Origin: Micromonospora parastrephiae
GTDB taxonomy: Bacteria > Actinomycetota > Actinomycetes > Mycobacteriales > Micromonosporaceae
DNA: 64,000 nucleotides
Reading direction: 5' to 3'
Assembly: GCF_016802865.1 (NCBI RefSeq)
Contig: NZ_JAEVHM010000001.1
Location: forward strand, 114,122 to 178,121
Of this stretch, positions 43,009-52,441 are shown piece by piece; position 1 is the first letter of the stretch; every line of letters starts with the position of its first letter. The notes under the pieces are model-generated. The model was given only the letters and a program-made list of their open reading frames with translations. It made no database searches and was not told the origin of the DNA. A program made the position numbers and the translations under genes.

Positions 43009-43863
43009 ATGAGCGTCACTACTGTTTTCGTCGATCTGACACCCGTGCTGCCCCAACTGGTCACCGGCGTCTGTACCGCCGCAGGAGCGGTCACCGCAGG
43101 TCTCGGCACCGTCATGCTTTCTCATCGGTACAACGAACACGAACGAGCTCGTGAGCGCGAGTCAGCGACTAACACGAACATCGAGGAGACGACTCGGGAG
43201 CTATTCGACGCTGTCACCGAGCTGCATCTAGCCGTGAGTACCCATCAGCCGATGCACAATGCCTGGCTGCCGCGGATGATGCCGCTGGGTTCCAGCATGC
43301 TCGAGTTCATGGCCGGCAGCCAGAGCGGTGGTTGGGCCGTCGGCGCCGTGCGATCAAGCCGGATTGCGGTCGAGGCCACCAACAGCCAGAACCTCGCCGC
43401 TCTGGCGTTGATAGCACCAGTGCAGCGCGTTGTGGCGGCGGCTGCCCGGGCCTCGCTGCTGCCGGATGGCAGCGTCCGTAGCGCTGCATTGCGCCTGGGT
43501 GAGATTGCCGTCGAAGCAGCGCATGCGTACGGGACGGACAACCTGTGGAGTCGGCAGAAATCCGTGGCGGCACGGGCCGCGGCCGACGCTGCGCTGTTCG
43601 CCGCGTTACGAGATCTGGTCGACACAGCCAGCAGCCACCTGCATCCGCAGGCTCATCCCCGGCGGCGGTGGCCGGTGCGGTGGGCCTTGCACCGGCGTGA
43701 CGGTAGGCGGCAGGCCGCCTCGGCGCCCCCGGTGGCGGTGCCGCAAGCCCGCGACGACGCCCGCAACACCATCCCGGTCGCCGCCGCGTCGGCGGTCGGG
43801 CCAACCAGCGCCGCTGCCGCGGCTGGTGCCGCACCCGAGTCTCGCATCCGCCATCGTCCATGA
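43009..43863 (+). CDS. Hypothetical protein with one N-terminal membrane segment
   Basis: The 284-residue protein starts at ATG 43009. Residues 8-38 form a hydrophobic segment (VLPQLVTGVCTAAGAVTAGL) followed by a charged helix (RYNEHERARERESATN), so it is probably anchored with a cytoplasmic body. The body is helical and Ala-rich (SSRIAVEATNSQNLAALAL). The C-terminal 60 residues are low-complexity. No family is recognised. It stands alone between the defence pair and the minus-strand transport operon. Confidence 0.6.
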   Translation: MSVTTVFVDLTPVLPQLVTGVCTAAGAVTAGLGTVMLSHRYNEHERARERESATNTNIEETTRELFDAVTELHLAVSTHQPMHNAWLPRMMPLGSSMLEFMAGSQSGGWAVGAVRSSRIAVEATNSQNLAALALIAPVQRVVAAAARASLLPDGSVRSAALRLGEIAVEAAHAYGTDNLWSRQKSVAARAAADAALFAALRDLVDTASSHLHPQAHPRRRWPVRWALHRRDGRRQAASAPPVAVPQARDDARNTIPVAAASAVGPTSAAAAAGAAPESRIRHRP

Positions 43864-44023
43864 GTGCATCGTGACGACCGTTTACTTACTGGAGGCCCGG
43901 CCATAGGCCGGATCCAGACCGTGGCCGGGGTCATGGCACATCAAGCAGAGACCGCCAGGCAGCCTCCAGAGGGCAACCATCGACCTGCGCGTGGCGGCGA
44001 AAGGCGTCGTTGATGCTGTCGCG

Positions 44024-44349
44024 TCAACAATGTCTTTCATACAGGTTGCTTTCGCTGCCGCCGTTGGTGATGTACCCCCACCAACGCTCGGGTGCGCGGA
44101 ACAGGCCAGCGGGGAAGGCGAGCACTTCGCGTTCGAGGTCTTTGCTGTGGTTGGGGTGGGTTGGGTCGGCGTCGGGGTCGCCGACGTTGTTGAGCAGGTG
44201 CGCAAGCAGCGCCGCCACGTCGCGGTAATCGATGTCGGCGGCGGCGGGGAAACCGATGTTCGTGGCTTGCGCGGCAGTGAGCTGGCGCAGGAGGCGTCGA
44301 GCCGAGGGTCCTTTTTTTGGGCAGGTCCGTTGAGGGGAGTTGCTGACAT
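44024..44349 (-). pseudogene. hdc: Histidine decarboxylase-type PLP enzyme, frameshifted and truncated
   Basis: From ATG 44349 the frame gives MSATPLNGPAQKK, then breaks at a run of seven A (44312-44318 on the complement). With eight A it would continue into a clear decarboxylase N-terminus: AAQATNIGFPAAADIDYRDV, LNNVGDPDADPTHPNHSKDL, and YITNGGSESNLY. The sequence ends there with a stop at 44024, so the PLP-lysine and catalytic body are missing. Intact enzymes convert histidine to histamine. It is the last gene of the operon with an amino-acid permease and an MFS exporter, which fits a histidine/histamine exchange cassette now decayed. Confidence 0.8.
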
Positions 44350-44426
44350 TGTTCGCTCCTGTCAGGGCCAAGGGTGGGAGGTGCGGGGCTGTCGCCTAGG
44401 TGCTCGGTGCTGTCGCGGGACGTCTC

Positions 44427-45736
44427 TTAGAGGCGGAATCTCCAGGCCACCGCGGTGGCTATTGCCGGCAGCGCGGCCGTGGCGGCGAGCGCGGTGGGTA
44501 GCCCGAGCGGGTGCCACAGGGCCGCGCAGCCTGCTGACCCGAGCGCTCCTCCCATGAAGAAGATGAGGTTGAGCAGGCCTACGGCGCGGCCTGTGCCGGA
44601 GGGGCTGTGTGCGCTGTGATGGCGGCGGTCAGGGTCATCTGGGCGATGGCGGAGGCCGCGAAGCCGGCCGTGGCCGCGCAGGTCAGCACCGCTGGCCGCT
44701 GGTTGACGGTGGCGAGCAGCATGGTGGCGCTAAACAAGGCGGCTGCGCCGGCGAGGACACGCTGCGGCGGCAGTGCACGTATGGCGGTTGCGGCGAGGCG
44801 AGCCATCAGCGCCGCGGCGACTGCGCCGGGTAGGAGCAGCAGGCCGACGTCCTGGGCGCTGTGGCCGAGGCGGGTCAGCATCTGCGGTACGGCGTAGACG
44901 CAGGCGAACAGTCCGCCGTACACGCCGGCTCCGACGAGGCCAGCGAGGCAGAACCGTCGGCTCCCTACGGCGGCTGCCGGTAGGAACCCGGCGCGGTGAC
45001 GCCTGCTGTGGACGATCAGCAGGATTCCGAGCGTGCAGGTGCCGGCCAGCAGGGCGATGACGGCGGGTTGTGGGATGTGCAGGGTGGCGGATTGGATCGT
45101 CAGCAGCAGCCCGGCTGCGACGAGCACCAGCAGGCCGGCACCCGTTCCGTCGACCCGCCCTGAATTGAGTCGGCGGTGGGTCAGCGGCCAGCACAAGGGC
45201 AGCGCAACCAGCGATAGCGCGGGCAGCACCAGTGTTGCTCGCCACGACGCGGCGGTGGCGAGCGCACCGGCCAACGGTGCGGTGGCCGAGAACAGGGCCA
45301 TCATCGCGCCGAGTCGCGCCAGCACCATCGGCCGCTGCGGCCCGGGTTGGCCGGCGGCGAGCGTGAGCGCGGTCGTGGTCATCGTCCCGGATCCGGCGGC
45401 GAGTAGTGCACGGCCGGCGACGGCGACGATGAGGGTGGGCGCGGTCGCGCAGAGGATCGTGCCGGCGGCGAGGAGGGCGGCCCCGAGGGTGAGTACGCGG
45501 CGGGGCCCCCAGATGTCGGTGGCTCGTCCGGCTACGGCGGCGCCGATGCCGAGTCCGAGAGCGTGGATGGTCAGGATCCACACCGCAGCCGATGGGGTGG
45601 TGTGTAGTCCGGCGGCGGCGGCCGGGAGCGCTACGGCAGCGGCGCTGACTCCGTAGATGGCTGGCCCGTACAGGGCGCCCAGGCGCCAGCCCAATCCTGC
45701 TAGAGCGGGCCTGGTTGGCGCAGCGGTCACAGTCAC
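44427..45736 (-). pseudogene. MFS transporter with frameshift near the C-terminus
   Basis: Read from GTG 45736 with AAAGGAG upstream. The 385-residue open frame has about 11 membrane helices and the MFS loop motif GRATDIWGPRRV after helix 2. It stops at 44579 with a tail reading HTAPPAQAAP. In the other frame, HSPSGTGRAVGLLNLIFFMG continues as a perfect last pair of helices to a stop at 44427. The cause is an extra CA in a CACACA run near 44607. With the frame restored the protein is about 435 residues, a drug/metabolite exporter type. Function is probably impaired by loss of the last helices. Confidence 0.8.
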
Positions 45737-45821
45737 GAGACGGCTCCTTTGCCGATCGTTCGGGCAGCAGCAGCAGGAGGCGGCGGTCGCCGGCCAAGGA
45801 AGTGCCGGCGACCGCCGCCGG

Positions 45822-47222
45822 TCAAGACCGCCGGACGCGCGGGCGGCTTCGGATAGGCGCAGCGTTGGGTGCGCCTGAGGCGAGGCGATCGTGTAGCTGC
45901 CGAGAGTTTCCGGCTAGCAGCCGGATCTGCTCGGACGTCGCCCGGACGGCGGGCATTGTCGGTGTGGCAGGGACCGGTGGTGCGGGTGGTCGAGGGTGGC
46001 GCCAGTGCCAGGCCCATGCCGCGGTGGCAACGACTACCGGGAGGATCACCAGACGCCCACCGAACGCTGCGACCGCGCCGACGACGACCGCTGCGGCGGC
46101 TGCGCCCGTGCGTATCACCGCAGATGAGAGCAGTCTTACTGCGGCGGCGAGTCCCAGCAGGGTGACCGATGCCACGAGCACCGAGAACGCGCGCATCAGC
46201 AGGTCGACGTCAACCAGCGCTGGCGCCCCCAGCGCTGCGGCCCCGACCGCCGCCGCGCCGCTCGCTTGTACGGCGAGGCTGCGCCTCGGCACCCCGGCGA
46301 CACTGTTGGCGGCGAGCCACTTGGGTAGTGCGCCGTCGCGGCCCAGCGCCGCACCGGCGCGCGCCGCGGCGGCGATGAAGGTGAATAGCGCGCCGGAGGT
46401 CAACAGCAGCGCGCACAGGGCGGTGACCGCCATCGCGCCCGGCCCGGCGGCGGGATCGAGCAACAGGATCAGGGGCACTTCGGTTTCTCCGCCGGCAGCC
46501 CCGAGTACACCGACGGTGCAGATCGCGAGACCGGCGTAGAGCAGGGCGATGATGCTCAGGCTCGCGCCGGCGACGACCGGCAGCTGCTGGCGGGGGCGCG
46601 TGAACTCTCCCGCCAGGTTGGCGGCGGCTTCCCAGCCGCACACGGCGACGAACAGCACCGCGGCGGCGCTGCCGATTCCGGCGAGGCCCTGCGGGGCGAA
46701 TGGTGTGAACCGGCTGGCTGCGACATGTGGCAGCGCCACGGCGACGACCGTCGCGAGGAGCGCGAAGAGCCCGCCGGTGAGCGCAAGGTGTACGCGGCCG
46801 GACACGTGCAACCCGAACAGGTTCAGCACGTACGCCAACCCCAAGACGCCCGCGGCGATCCACCCGGCCGCAGTAGGTTCCCAGCCCAGGGCGGTGGCGG
46901 CGTACCGGCCGCCGGCCAGTGCCCCGGCGACCATGCCGAGGGGCACTGCTGCGTAAAACCACCACCCGACGGCGGTGCCCACGGCAGGTCCGAACGCCCG
47001 CCGGGTGAACGTCGCCACCCCGCCTGCGTCGGGGTATCGCATGCCGAGGGCGGCGAACGCCGCCGCGATCGGGACCGACACCGTCAGCATGGCGGCCCAG
47101 GCCAGCAGCGACGCCGGCCCGGCAGCGTGCATGGCCAGCGCGGGGAGGATCAGGACGCCGGGCCCGAGCACCGCCCCGACGTACAGGGCGGTGCCGCGGG
47201 CCACACCGATGCGCCCGGTCAC
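45822..47222 (-). CDS. APC-family amino acid permease
   Basis: The 466-residue protein starts at GTG 47222, overlapping the MarR stop (GTGA). About 12 membrane helices are evident, with the APC signature early in the chain: GTALYVGAVLGPGVLILPAL in helix 1 and AAFAALGMRYPDAGGVATF before helix 3. The substrate cannot be read from sequence; the decarboxylase relic downstream suggests histidine or histamine. The C-terminal 60 residues are cytoplasmic and basic. It is the only apparently intact transporter in this operon. Confidence 0.85.
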   Translation of the reverse strand: MTGRIGVARGTALYVGAVLGPGVLILPALAMHAAGPASLLAWAAMLTVSVPIAAAFAALGMRYPDAGGVATFTRRAFGPAVGTAVGWWFYAAVPLGMVAGALAGGRYAATALGWEPTAAGWIAAGVLGLAYVLNLFGLHVSGRVHLALTGGLFALLATVVAVALPHVAASRFTPFAPQGLAGIGSAAAVLFVAVCGWEAAANLAGEFTRPRQQLPVVAGASLSIIALLYAGLAICTVGVLGAAGGETEVPLILLLDPAAGPGAMAVTALCALLLTSGALFTFIAAAARAGAALGRDGALPKWLAANSVAGVPRRSLAVQASGAAAVGAAALGAPALVDVDLLMRAFSVLVASVTLLGLAAAVRLLSSAVIRTGAAAAAVVVGAVAAFGGRLVILPVVVATAAWAWHWRHPRPPAPPVPATPTMPAVRATSEQIRLLAGNSRQLHDRLASGAPNAAPIRSRPRVRRS

Positions 47223-47749
47223 CGGGCCGCGTCCGGTTCGGTGGCATCGTCCTGGCGGGATCGGGTGGCGAGGGACCGCAGAACCCGGGCCAGGCTGTCT
47301 CCTGACGGCATGCCCGGCTCACCGAACAGGCGTGTCTGTTCGGCTTCAACCGGACCCTGGACGCGGCGGGCCAGGTCCATGCCGGCCTGGGTCGGGCGAA
47401 GGACCACCCGCCGCCGGTCATCCTCCTGAAGATCCCGGCGTACCAACCCACGGTCGACGAGCGACACTAGAGCGTTGGTCAAGGTGGCCTTGGCGATGCC
47501 AACCTCAGCGGCGGCCGTACGGGTTTCGACCGCGCGGCGCGCACAAACCAACACCAGCACGTCGTAGGTAGTCCAGGTCAGTCCCTCGTCGCGCAGGACG
47601 CCGCGTTCCACCTGGGCGCGAACGGTGTTGGCGGTGCGTACCAGCTGCGCCAGCGGCCCCGGCCGCGGTGGCGGCATGCGGGCGGCGTTGACCGGCGGTC
47701 GGTAGATGCCCGCGACTCGACGTGGCCGGCGGTCCGTGGCGGCGCTCAT
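47219..47749 (-). CDS. MarR-family transcriptional regulator
   Basis: The 176-residue protein is read from ATG 47749 because AGGTGG lies just upstream (a GTG at 47758 is possible). It shows the MarR fold: LTWTTYDVLVLVCARR, recognition helices in TAAAEVGIAKATLTNALVSL and the wing DLQEDDRRRVVLRPTQ with its conserved DxRR. It is first in the operon with the permease, the MFS gene and hdc, and probably represses it in response to a small molecule. The C-terminal 35 residues are flexible. Confidence 0.85.
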   Translation of the reverse strand: MSAATDRRPRRVAGIYRPPVNAARMPPPRPGPLAQLVRTANTVRAQVERGVLRDEGLTWTTYDVLVLVCARRAVETRTAAAEVGIAKATLTNALVSLVDRGLVRRDLQEDDRRRVVLRPTQAGMDLARRVQGPVEAEQTRLFGEPGMPSGDSLARVLRSLATRSRQDDATEPDAAR

Positions 47750-47943
47750 TGGATCCACCTGCGCCGTGCCGGGCGCCGGTTGGGCTTGCGGTTGCGGCGC
47801 TGCCCGACTTGCCCGCCGCGGTCCTGCGGCGGCGGCGGTTGCGGCGCCGGCCGGCGCGGACGCTCGATGCCTTCATCCTCGTCGTACATGTCTTCTCCCC
47901 CGTGCTGTTGCTGATGACCTACCTGCCGCCTCCTACCAACGCC

Positions 47944-49026
47944 TCACCCCCTCTCCTCGCCGAGCGGGGCGCCGCGTTGGCGCATGAACTCGACCGGGTT
48001 GGTGGAGTTGGAGGTGTCCAGGTCGCACCGCGATCCCGCACACACCCTCTGGTGGGTTTGGAAGTGCAGGTGCGGGCCCGACGAGTGGCCGCTGGTGCCG
48101 ACCAGCCCAAGCCGCTGACCGGCCTGCACGGTGTCGCCTTCGCTGACGTCGGGCCGGCGGACCATGTGGCAGTAGCGCGTGCCATACCCGTCGGCGTGCA
48201 CCAGGTCGACGTACCAGCCACATCCCTTGGCAGCAGGGCTGCCGTCGACGTCACAGTTGCCGGTGCTCAAGTCGCAACCCGCCCACACCACTCGCCCGGC
48301 GCTGGCCGCGTGGATGACCGTATTACGCGCCGCACCCAGGTCGACGCCAGCGTGGAATTTGCCGTCACGCGGCCCGTAGCGGCTTCCCACCGGAGCACCC
48401 AGCGGCACCGTCCACCCCGACGCCGCCACCGTCACCGGGTCTGATGAGCAGTCGGCGAGGCTGGCCCCGGGTAGGTCGGCGATCGTCGTGACGCCGACGA
48501 CCGCGGCGACGACCTGCTCGGCGGCGTGCTCGTACGTGCCGTAGCGGTCGGGGAACGCGGAGACCTGAACGCGTTGCGCGGCGACGGTCAGCGGCAGGCT
48601 TTCCCACCGGCCGATGCGCTGCAGCTTCGAGTAGAACTTCGTGGCGGCGTAGACCGGGTCGATGATCTGCGCAGGTGTGCCCCACCCCTGGCTAGGACGC
48701 TGTTGGAACAACCCGAGGGAGTCGCGGTCACCGCCGTTCAGGTTGTGCAAGCTCGACTCGACCATGGCCGTAGCCACGGCGATGACCCACCCGCGGGCCG
48801 GCACACCATTCGCCCGCCCCACGGCAACGATCTGCGCGGCGTTGCCGACCTGCTCGGCGTCCCACCGTCCCACCGCCTCGACGGCCCCGATGGCCGAGCG
48901 CAAGGGGCCGGTGGCGGCACACGCCGACGCTGGCGCGGGGTTGTTGAGCACCACCGCCACGGGCAGCCCACACAGCAGCAAAGCGGCCACGATCACCACA
49001 CCGAGCCCGATCCATCCGCGATTCAC
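47944..49026 (-). CDS. VirB1-like transglycosylase with M23 endopeptidase domain
   Basis: Read from GTG 49026 (GTGA overlap with the lipoprotein stop), 360 residues. An N-terminal membrane anchor (IGLGVVIVAALLLCGLPVAV) leads to a lysozyme-like domain with AMVESSLHNL (catalytic Glu) and SLGLFQQRPSQGW, then an M23 domain with HAGVDLG (His, Asp) and GPHLHFQ (His-x-His) that bind zinc. The pair would cut both glycan and peptide bonds of peptidoglycan to open a path for the secretion channel. It is the last gene of the tra operon. Confidence 0.9.
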   Translation of the reverse strand: MNRGWIGLGVVIVAALLLCGLPVAVVLNNPAPASACAATGPLRSAIGAVEAVGRWDAEQVGNAAQIVAVGRANGVPARGWVIAVATAMVESSLHNLNGGDRDSLGLFQQRPSQGWGTPAQIIDPVYAATKFYSKLQRIGRWESLPLTVAAQRVQVSAFPDRYGTYEHAAEQVVAAVVGVTTIADLPGASLADCSSDPVTVAASGWTVPLGAPVGSRYGPRDGKFHAGVDLGAARNTVIHAASAGRVVWAGCDLSTGNCDVDGSPAAKGCGWYVDLVHADGYGTRYCHMVRRPDVSEGDTVQAGQRLGLVGTSGHSSGPHLHFQTHQRVCAGSRCDLDTSNSTNPVEFMRQRGAPLGEERG

Positions 49027-49526
49027 CGCGCCGCAGCCTCCTCGCGGACACCGAGCGTGGCCACCAGCCACCCGGCGTCGCTGCGCACACAAACCACCCG
49101 CAAAACCCCGGCGTCGGTGCTGACATCGACGTCGACCCGCTGCGCCGTGGCCGCCGCCGCCCGGCCCGAGCCAAGAACCCGGGTGGCAGGCACGTTGGCC
49201 GGCTCCACCGTGGCGAGCAGATCGGCGTAGGCGGGAACGGCGTAGGGACGCACCCCTGCCAACCAGCTTTCGGCGGGCAGGTCAGGGCGGGCCCAGGCCC
49301 GAACGAACCTCAGCGCGGTGGTCACCGCCGCCGGATCGGCCGTGCCTGGCGTGGCCGGCAGGACCCCGTCGGGATCCGCAGCCAGCGTCTCGGCCTGCGC
49401 CGCACCTTCGGGATGGGGGCCGGTGGCAGGCGTGCTACCACTCGCAGCGGGACCGCTCCCGGCACACGCGGTGAGCAGCAGCGTGGCAGCTCCCGCGATG
49501 CTCGCCCTGACGAAACGTGGTGTCAC
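49023..49526 (-). CDS. Conjugation lipoprotein with NTF2-like domain
   Basis: The 167-residue protein has a lipoprotein signal with lipobox LTAC (Cys21), a flexible linker, and a C-terminal alpha/beta domain (AVTTALRFVRAWARPDLPAE, RVDVDVSTDAGVLRVVCV) of NTF2/VirB8-like appearance. It is probably tethered outside the membrane as part of the mating channel. Both ends overlap neighbouring genes by four bases. Confidence 0.75.
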   Translation of the reverse strand: MTPRFVRASIAGAATLLLTACAGSGPAASGSTPATGPHPEGAAQAETLAADPDGVLPATPGTADPAAVTTALRFVRAWARPDLPAESWLAGVRPYAVPAYADLLATVEPANVPATRVLGSGRAAAATAQRVDVDVSTDAGVLRVVCVRSDAGWLVATLGVREEAAAR

Positions 49527-49747
49527 TGCCGCTCCTCGGGCGGGACCGACTCGTCTGGCGACCGAAGCGCGGCGTTGAGTTGCTGTCCCAGCAGGCGCAC
49601 TTGGTGGTGGATCTCCACGAGTTGCGGGCGCGCTTGCGGCTGGCCAGCCACGACCTCGACCAGAGCGAAGATGTCGTGGCGCAGCTGCTCCAGGCCGACG
49701 CCGATGCGGGCCAGCGGAGCGCTGGCGGTGCGCACGGTGACACTCAT
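49523..49747 (-). CDS. Small tra-operon protein (74 aa)
   Basis: Read from ATG 49747; the start overlaps the stop of the preceding gene. The 74-residue product is one helical stretch (ARIGVGLEQLRHDIFALVEV) with a short charged tail. Its place in a series of four-base overlaps in the tra operon makes it a likely transfer accessory protein, perhaps paired with the similar small protein upstream. Family not recognised. Confidence 0.6.
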   Translation of the reverse strand: MSVTVRTASAPLARIGVGLEQLRHDIFALVEVVAGQPQARPQLVEIHHQVRLLGQQLNAALRSPDESVPPEERQ

Positions 49748-49992
49748 TCGCCGACGTCGCGGGTGTAGTCCCCGTCGAGGTGCCCGTCGCTGGACCAGTC
49801 CAGCTCCGTCTCGCGCCGCGTCGTCTCGTCCAACTCTGTCCATTGCTGCCTGTCCTCCTGTTGGTCGTGGCGCGCGTTGTGTATCTCGGCGATGTATTCC
49901 TGGAGCGAGTCGACGCCCTCGCGCAGCCCGAACAATGCGGCTTCGAAGCGTTGCCAGTCCCAGACGTTGGTGACCTCTGCCGGCTGAGTCAT
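49744..49992 (-). CDS. Small acidic tra-operon protein (82 aa)
   Basis: The ATG at 49992 follows AGGAGG, a strong ribosome binding site. The 82-residue protein is helical and acidic (ALFGLREGVDSLQEYIAEIH, then RQQWTELDETTRRETE). No signal or membrane helix is present. It overlaps both neighbours in the tra operon. Possibly an adaptor for the coupling protein; no direct evidence. Confidence 0.6.
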   Translation of the reverse strand: MTQPAEVTNVWDWQRFEAALFGLREGVDSLQEYIAEIHNARHDQQEDRQQWTELDETTRRETELDWSSDGHLDGDYTRDVGE

Positions 49993-50588
49993 GTCGTCCC
50001 TCCTCCTGTGCGCGCCGGCACTGCATGCTGCCGAGCTTCGATGTCGCCGGTGACGGCCTGTTCGGCGTCGTCGGGCCATGGCGCGGACCAGACGGCGTCG
50101 GCGCTGCGGGGTGTGTGGTTCCCGTGCCGACAGCGGGTGCTGTCCCATGCCTGCCACCGGTGCCGTGCCCGGTGCAGCGCCTCATGCCAGCGCAGCGGCG
50201 CGTCCGGGTCGGCTTTGCCGGAGTAGGCGTGGTGCCAGGACACGCTGAGCGCGGTCAGTTCCTCGACCAGGGCCGGGTGTGCTGGCCAGCACGCGCCGAG
50301 GTCCTGGGCGAGGCCGTAGCGGTCGACGAGCCACCGCGTCCAGGCGATCAGCCACGCCCACAGTTGCCGCGCGGCATCGGCGTCCACGTTCCGCCAGCAG
50401 TGGCCCGCTGGCGCCCACGCCGCGTCACCGTTGAGGGCCTCGACGCGTTCACCGAGCGCGACGTGCGCCTCGGCGAGGCGTTCTACGCTGACACGCAGCG
50501 AGTCGATGAGTTCGGCAAGCTCAGCGATCGCCCGTTGCTCTCCCGACGCCTCGGCCGGGACATCGAACAGGAACGCGCGGTCGGTCAT
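49989..50588 (-). CDS. Tra-operon protein (199 aa)
   Basis: Read from ATG 50588, which overlaps the coupling-protein stop (TGATGA). The N-terminal 60 residues form a coiled coil (ELAELIDSLRVSVERLAEAH). The rest is Trp-rich and helical (DAARQLWAWLIAWTRWLVDR, SVSWHHAYSGKAD), with a disordered tail. Proteins with this Trp-rich pattern (DUF4913-like) are frequent beside actinobacterial coupling proteins. It is probably a substrate-recognition or docking partner of the ATPase. Confidence 0.65.
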   Translation of the reverse strand: MTDRAFLFDVPAEASGEQRAIAELAELIDSLRVSVERLAEAHVALGERVEALNGDAAWAPAGHCWRNVDADAARQLWAWLIAWTRWLVDRYGLAQDLGACWPAHPALVEELTALSVSWHHAYSGKADPDAPLRWHEALHRARHRWQAWDSTRCRHGNHTPRSADAVWSAPWPDDAEQAVTGDIEARQHAVPARTGGGTT

Positions 50589-52441
50589 CAGCGGCGCCGC
50601 CCTTCGAGTCGGGCGGTGAACGCGGCCTGGGCGGACTTGAAACGATGGGCGTCGGGGCGCTCCCACCACGCCGGTTGTACGACTTCGACCGGGGGCATGT
50701 TGCCGAGCAGCACCAGGGCGTGGCCGGTCGGCAGGGTCCGCAACTCGGCGAGGTCGAGCAGGTTCTCCCGTCGAGCGTTTTCCTGCACGCTGGCGCGCCC
50801 TCCGCCCCAACTGGCCGCTGACGACAGCTCCTGCACCTGGCCGAGCAGCGACTGCGCGTCCTTGAGGGCCGCCACGTCCTGCGTGCCGCCCATCACGAAG
50901 CGGGCGTTCGCACCGTCGCGCAGGGCTTGCCCACCGTCGCGGCCCCACCGCTCCTCTAGTTGGTGGGTGTTCTGGCAAGAGATCGACAAGGCGATACCGG
51001 CGCCACCGCCCTCAGAGGCCAGTGCGGGCAGCGACGGCAACGGCGCGATGTTCGTGATTTCGTCGCCGATGAGGTACAGGCAGGGCTCTACCCGCCCGCC
51101 CGGTGCGACGAAGGAGCGTTGCAGGGTGCGGTAGATGATGTCCTCGGCGATCGCGCTGAACAGCGGCGCGACCAGCGACTGCCCGCTGCGGGTGCCGACC
51201 AGATAAAGGGTGCCGGACTCATCCAGCCACTGCTCGGGCTGGAACTGCTCGCCGCGCGGTGGGGAGCAGGCGCGCAAGATCCGGGCGTTGCTGAACGGAT
51301 CCAGCGCTCCGAAGACGACCGACTGAATACTCTCGCGGCCACGGCCGCTGGACTCGCGGTGGAATGCCAACCGGTCGGCCCACGCCGTTTGCTGGTGATG
51401 GCGCAGGATCCGCTCGGCCCGCGGGTCGCTGGGGTTGGCCGCCCAACTGGCCACGTCGGTCAGGGTGGCCTTTTCATCAAGAGCGGCGGCGTGCAGCAGA
51501 CCACGGATGATCGATGCCGCCTGGTCCTGGAAGTATTGCCCGTTCTCGACATCACCTTTGAGGCCGGCACCGGCGGCGAAGCCCTTCGCGCGCAGCGCCG
51601 CGATGTCAGGATCGTGCGCCCCCTCGATCGGCGACCACCGCAGCCGGGGCAGTCCAGGCACCTGCCCCTGCGGTTCGAAGATCCATGTCGGACCAACCTC
51701 GGCGCGCAGGTAGTAGGTGACCGCCGCGACGTCGAGGCGGGTGGAGGTGGAGATCACTGCCCCTCGGGCGTCGGCGACCCGGGGCACGATGTAGCGCGAG
51801 GTCTTGTTGGCGAACCGGGCGGCTCCGGCGAGGAGTTCGGTGTACTCGTTGGCGAGGTACAGCGGCTCCCCGGTCAGCGCGTGGTGCCCCAAGAACCGCG
51901 CCACCTCCAAAGGGTCCTTACGGCGCTGAGTTTTCGAGTGCAGAGCCTCGGGGCGGTCGGTCGCCCGAATGGTCAGGCCAGGCCGAAGGATGTCGACGCG
52001 TCGAAGCACCGCCGACGCGGTCACCACTCGGTCGAGGTCCTTTCGGCTGGCGAACCCTCGCCGCTGCACCCGCCGCTGTATGAGCCGGACCGCCGGCATG
52101 CCGAGGCCAGCGAAGGCTCCAATGAACAGGCCGAACCACAGCACGTACAGCAGCGCGGTCGGCGGCAGGTCCGCCCGGGCCGCCGTGGGCCAAGCCGCCG
52201 CCGGGTCGCCGCCGTTGAGGATCATCCGCCCAGCAATGCCGGGCGCATCCGCCGGCGAGGTGCCCGGCCACACGGCGTGGGTAAGCACGCCACCGACCTG
52301 CCCGGCCAGCCACAGAGTGAAGGTGCCCAGCAGCGTGCAGAACACGGCAAGGCCCAGCAGCGTCAGCCGGGCCAGGATGTCGGCGCGGGGCATGCCGCGG
52401 CGCGGCAGCCGGCTTCCGGGGGACATCAGCGAGCCCGCCAT
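50588..52441 (-). CDS. VirD4/TraG-type coupling protein with unusual P-loop
   Basis: The 617-residue protein has membrane helices near 25-50 and 92-115. A coupling-protein ATPase domain follows, with STSTRLDVAAVTYYLR (228-243) after the nucleotide loop, Walker B LYLIGDE (DE at 460-461) followed by ITNIAPLPSLP, and a late SISCQNTHQLEERWG segment. These proteins bring the relaxase-DNA complex to the secretion channel. Where a GPTGSGKT-like loop is expected (205-215) the sequence is AGAARFANKTS: Lys-Thr is kept but the glycines are largely lost. It shares one base with the VirB4 stop. Confidence 0.85.
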   Translation of the reverse strand: MAGSLMSPGSRLPRRGMPRADILARLTLLGLAVFCTLLGTFTLWLAGQVGGVLTHAVWPGTSPADAPGIAGRMILNGGDPAAAWPTAARADLPPTALLYVLWFGLFIGAFAGLGMPAVRLIQRRVQRRGFASRKDLDRVVTASAVLRRVDILRPGLTIRATDRPEALHSKTQRRKDPLEVARFLGHHALTGEPLYLANEYTELLAGAARFANKTSRYIVPRVADARGAVISTSTRLDVAAVTYYLRAEVGPTWIFEPQGQVPGLPRLRWSPIEGAHDPDIAALRAKGFAAGAGLKGDVENGQYFQDQAASIIRGLLHAAALDEKATLTDVASWAANPSDPRAERILRHHQQTAWADRLAFHRESSGRGRESIQSVVFGALDPFSNARILRACSPPRGEQFQPEQWLDESGTLYLVGTRSGQSLVAPLFSAIAEDIIYRTLQRSFVAPGGRVEPCLYLIGDEITNIAPLPSLPALASEGGGAGIALSISCQNTHQLEERWGRDGGQALRDGANARFVMGGTQDVAALKDAQSLLGQVQELSSAASWGGGRASVQENARRENLLDLAELRTLPTGHALVLLGNMPPVEVVQPAWWERPDAHRFKSAQAAFTARLEGRRR

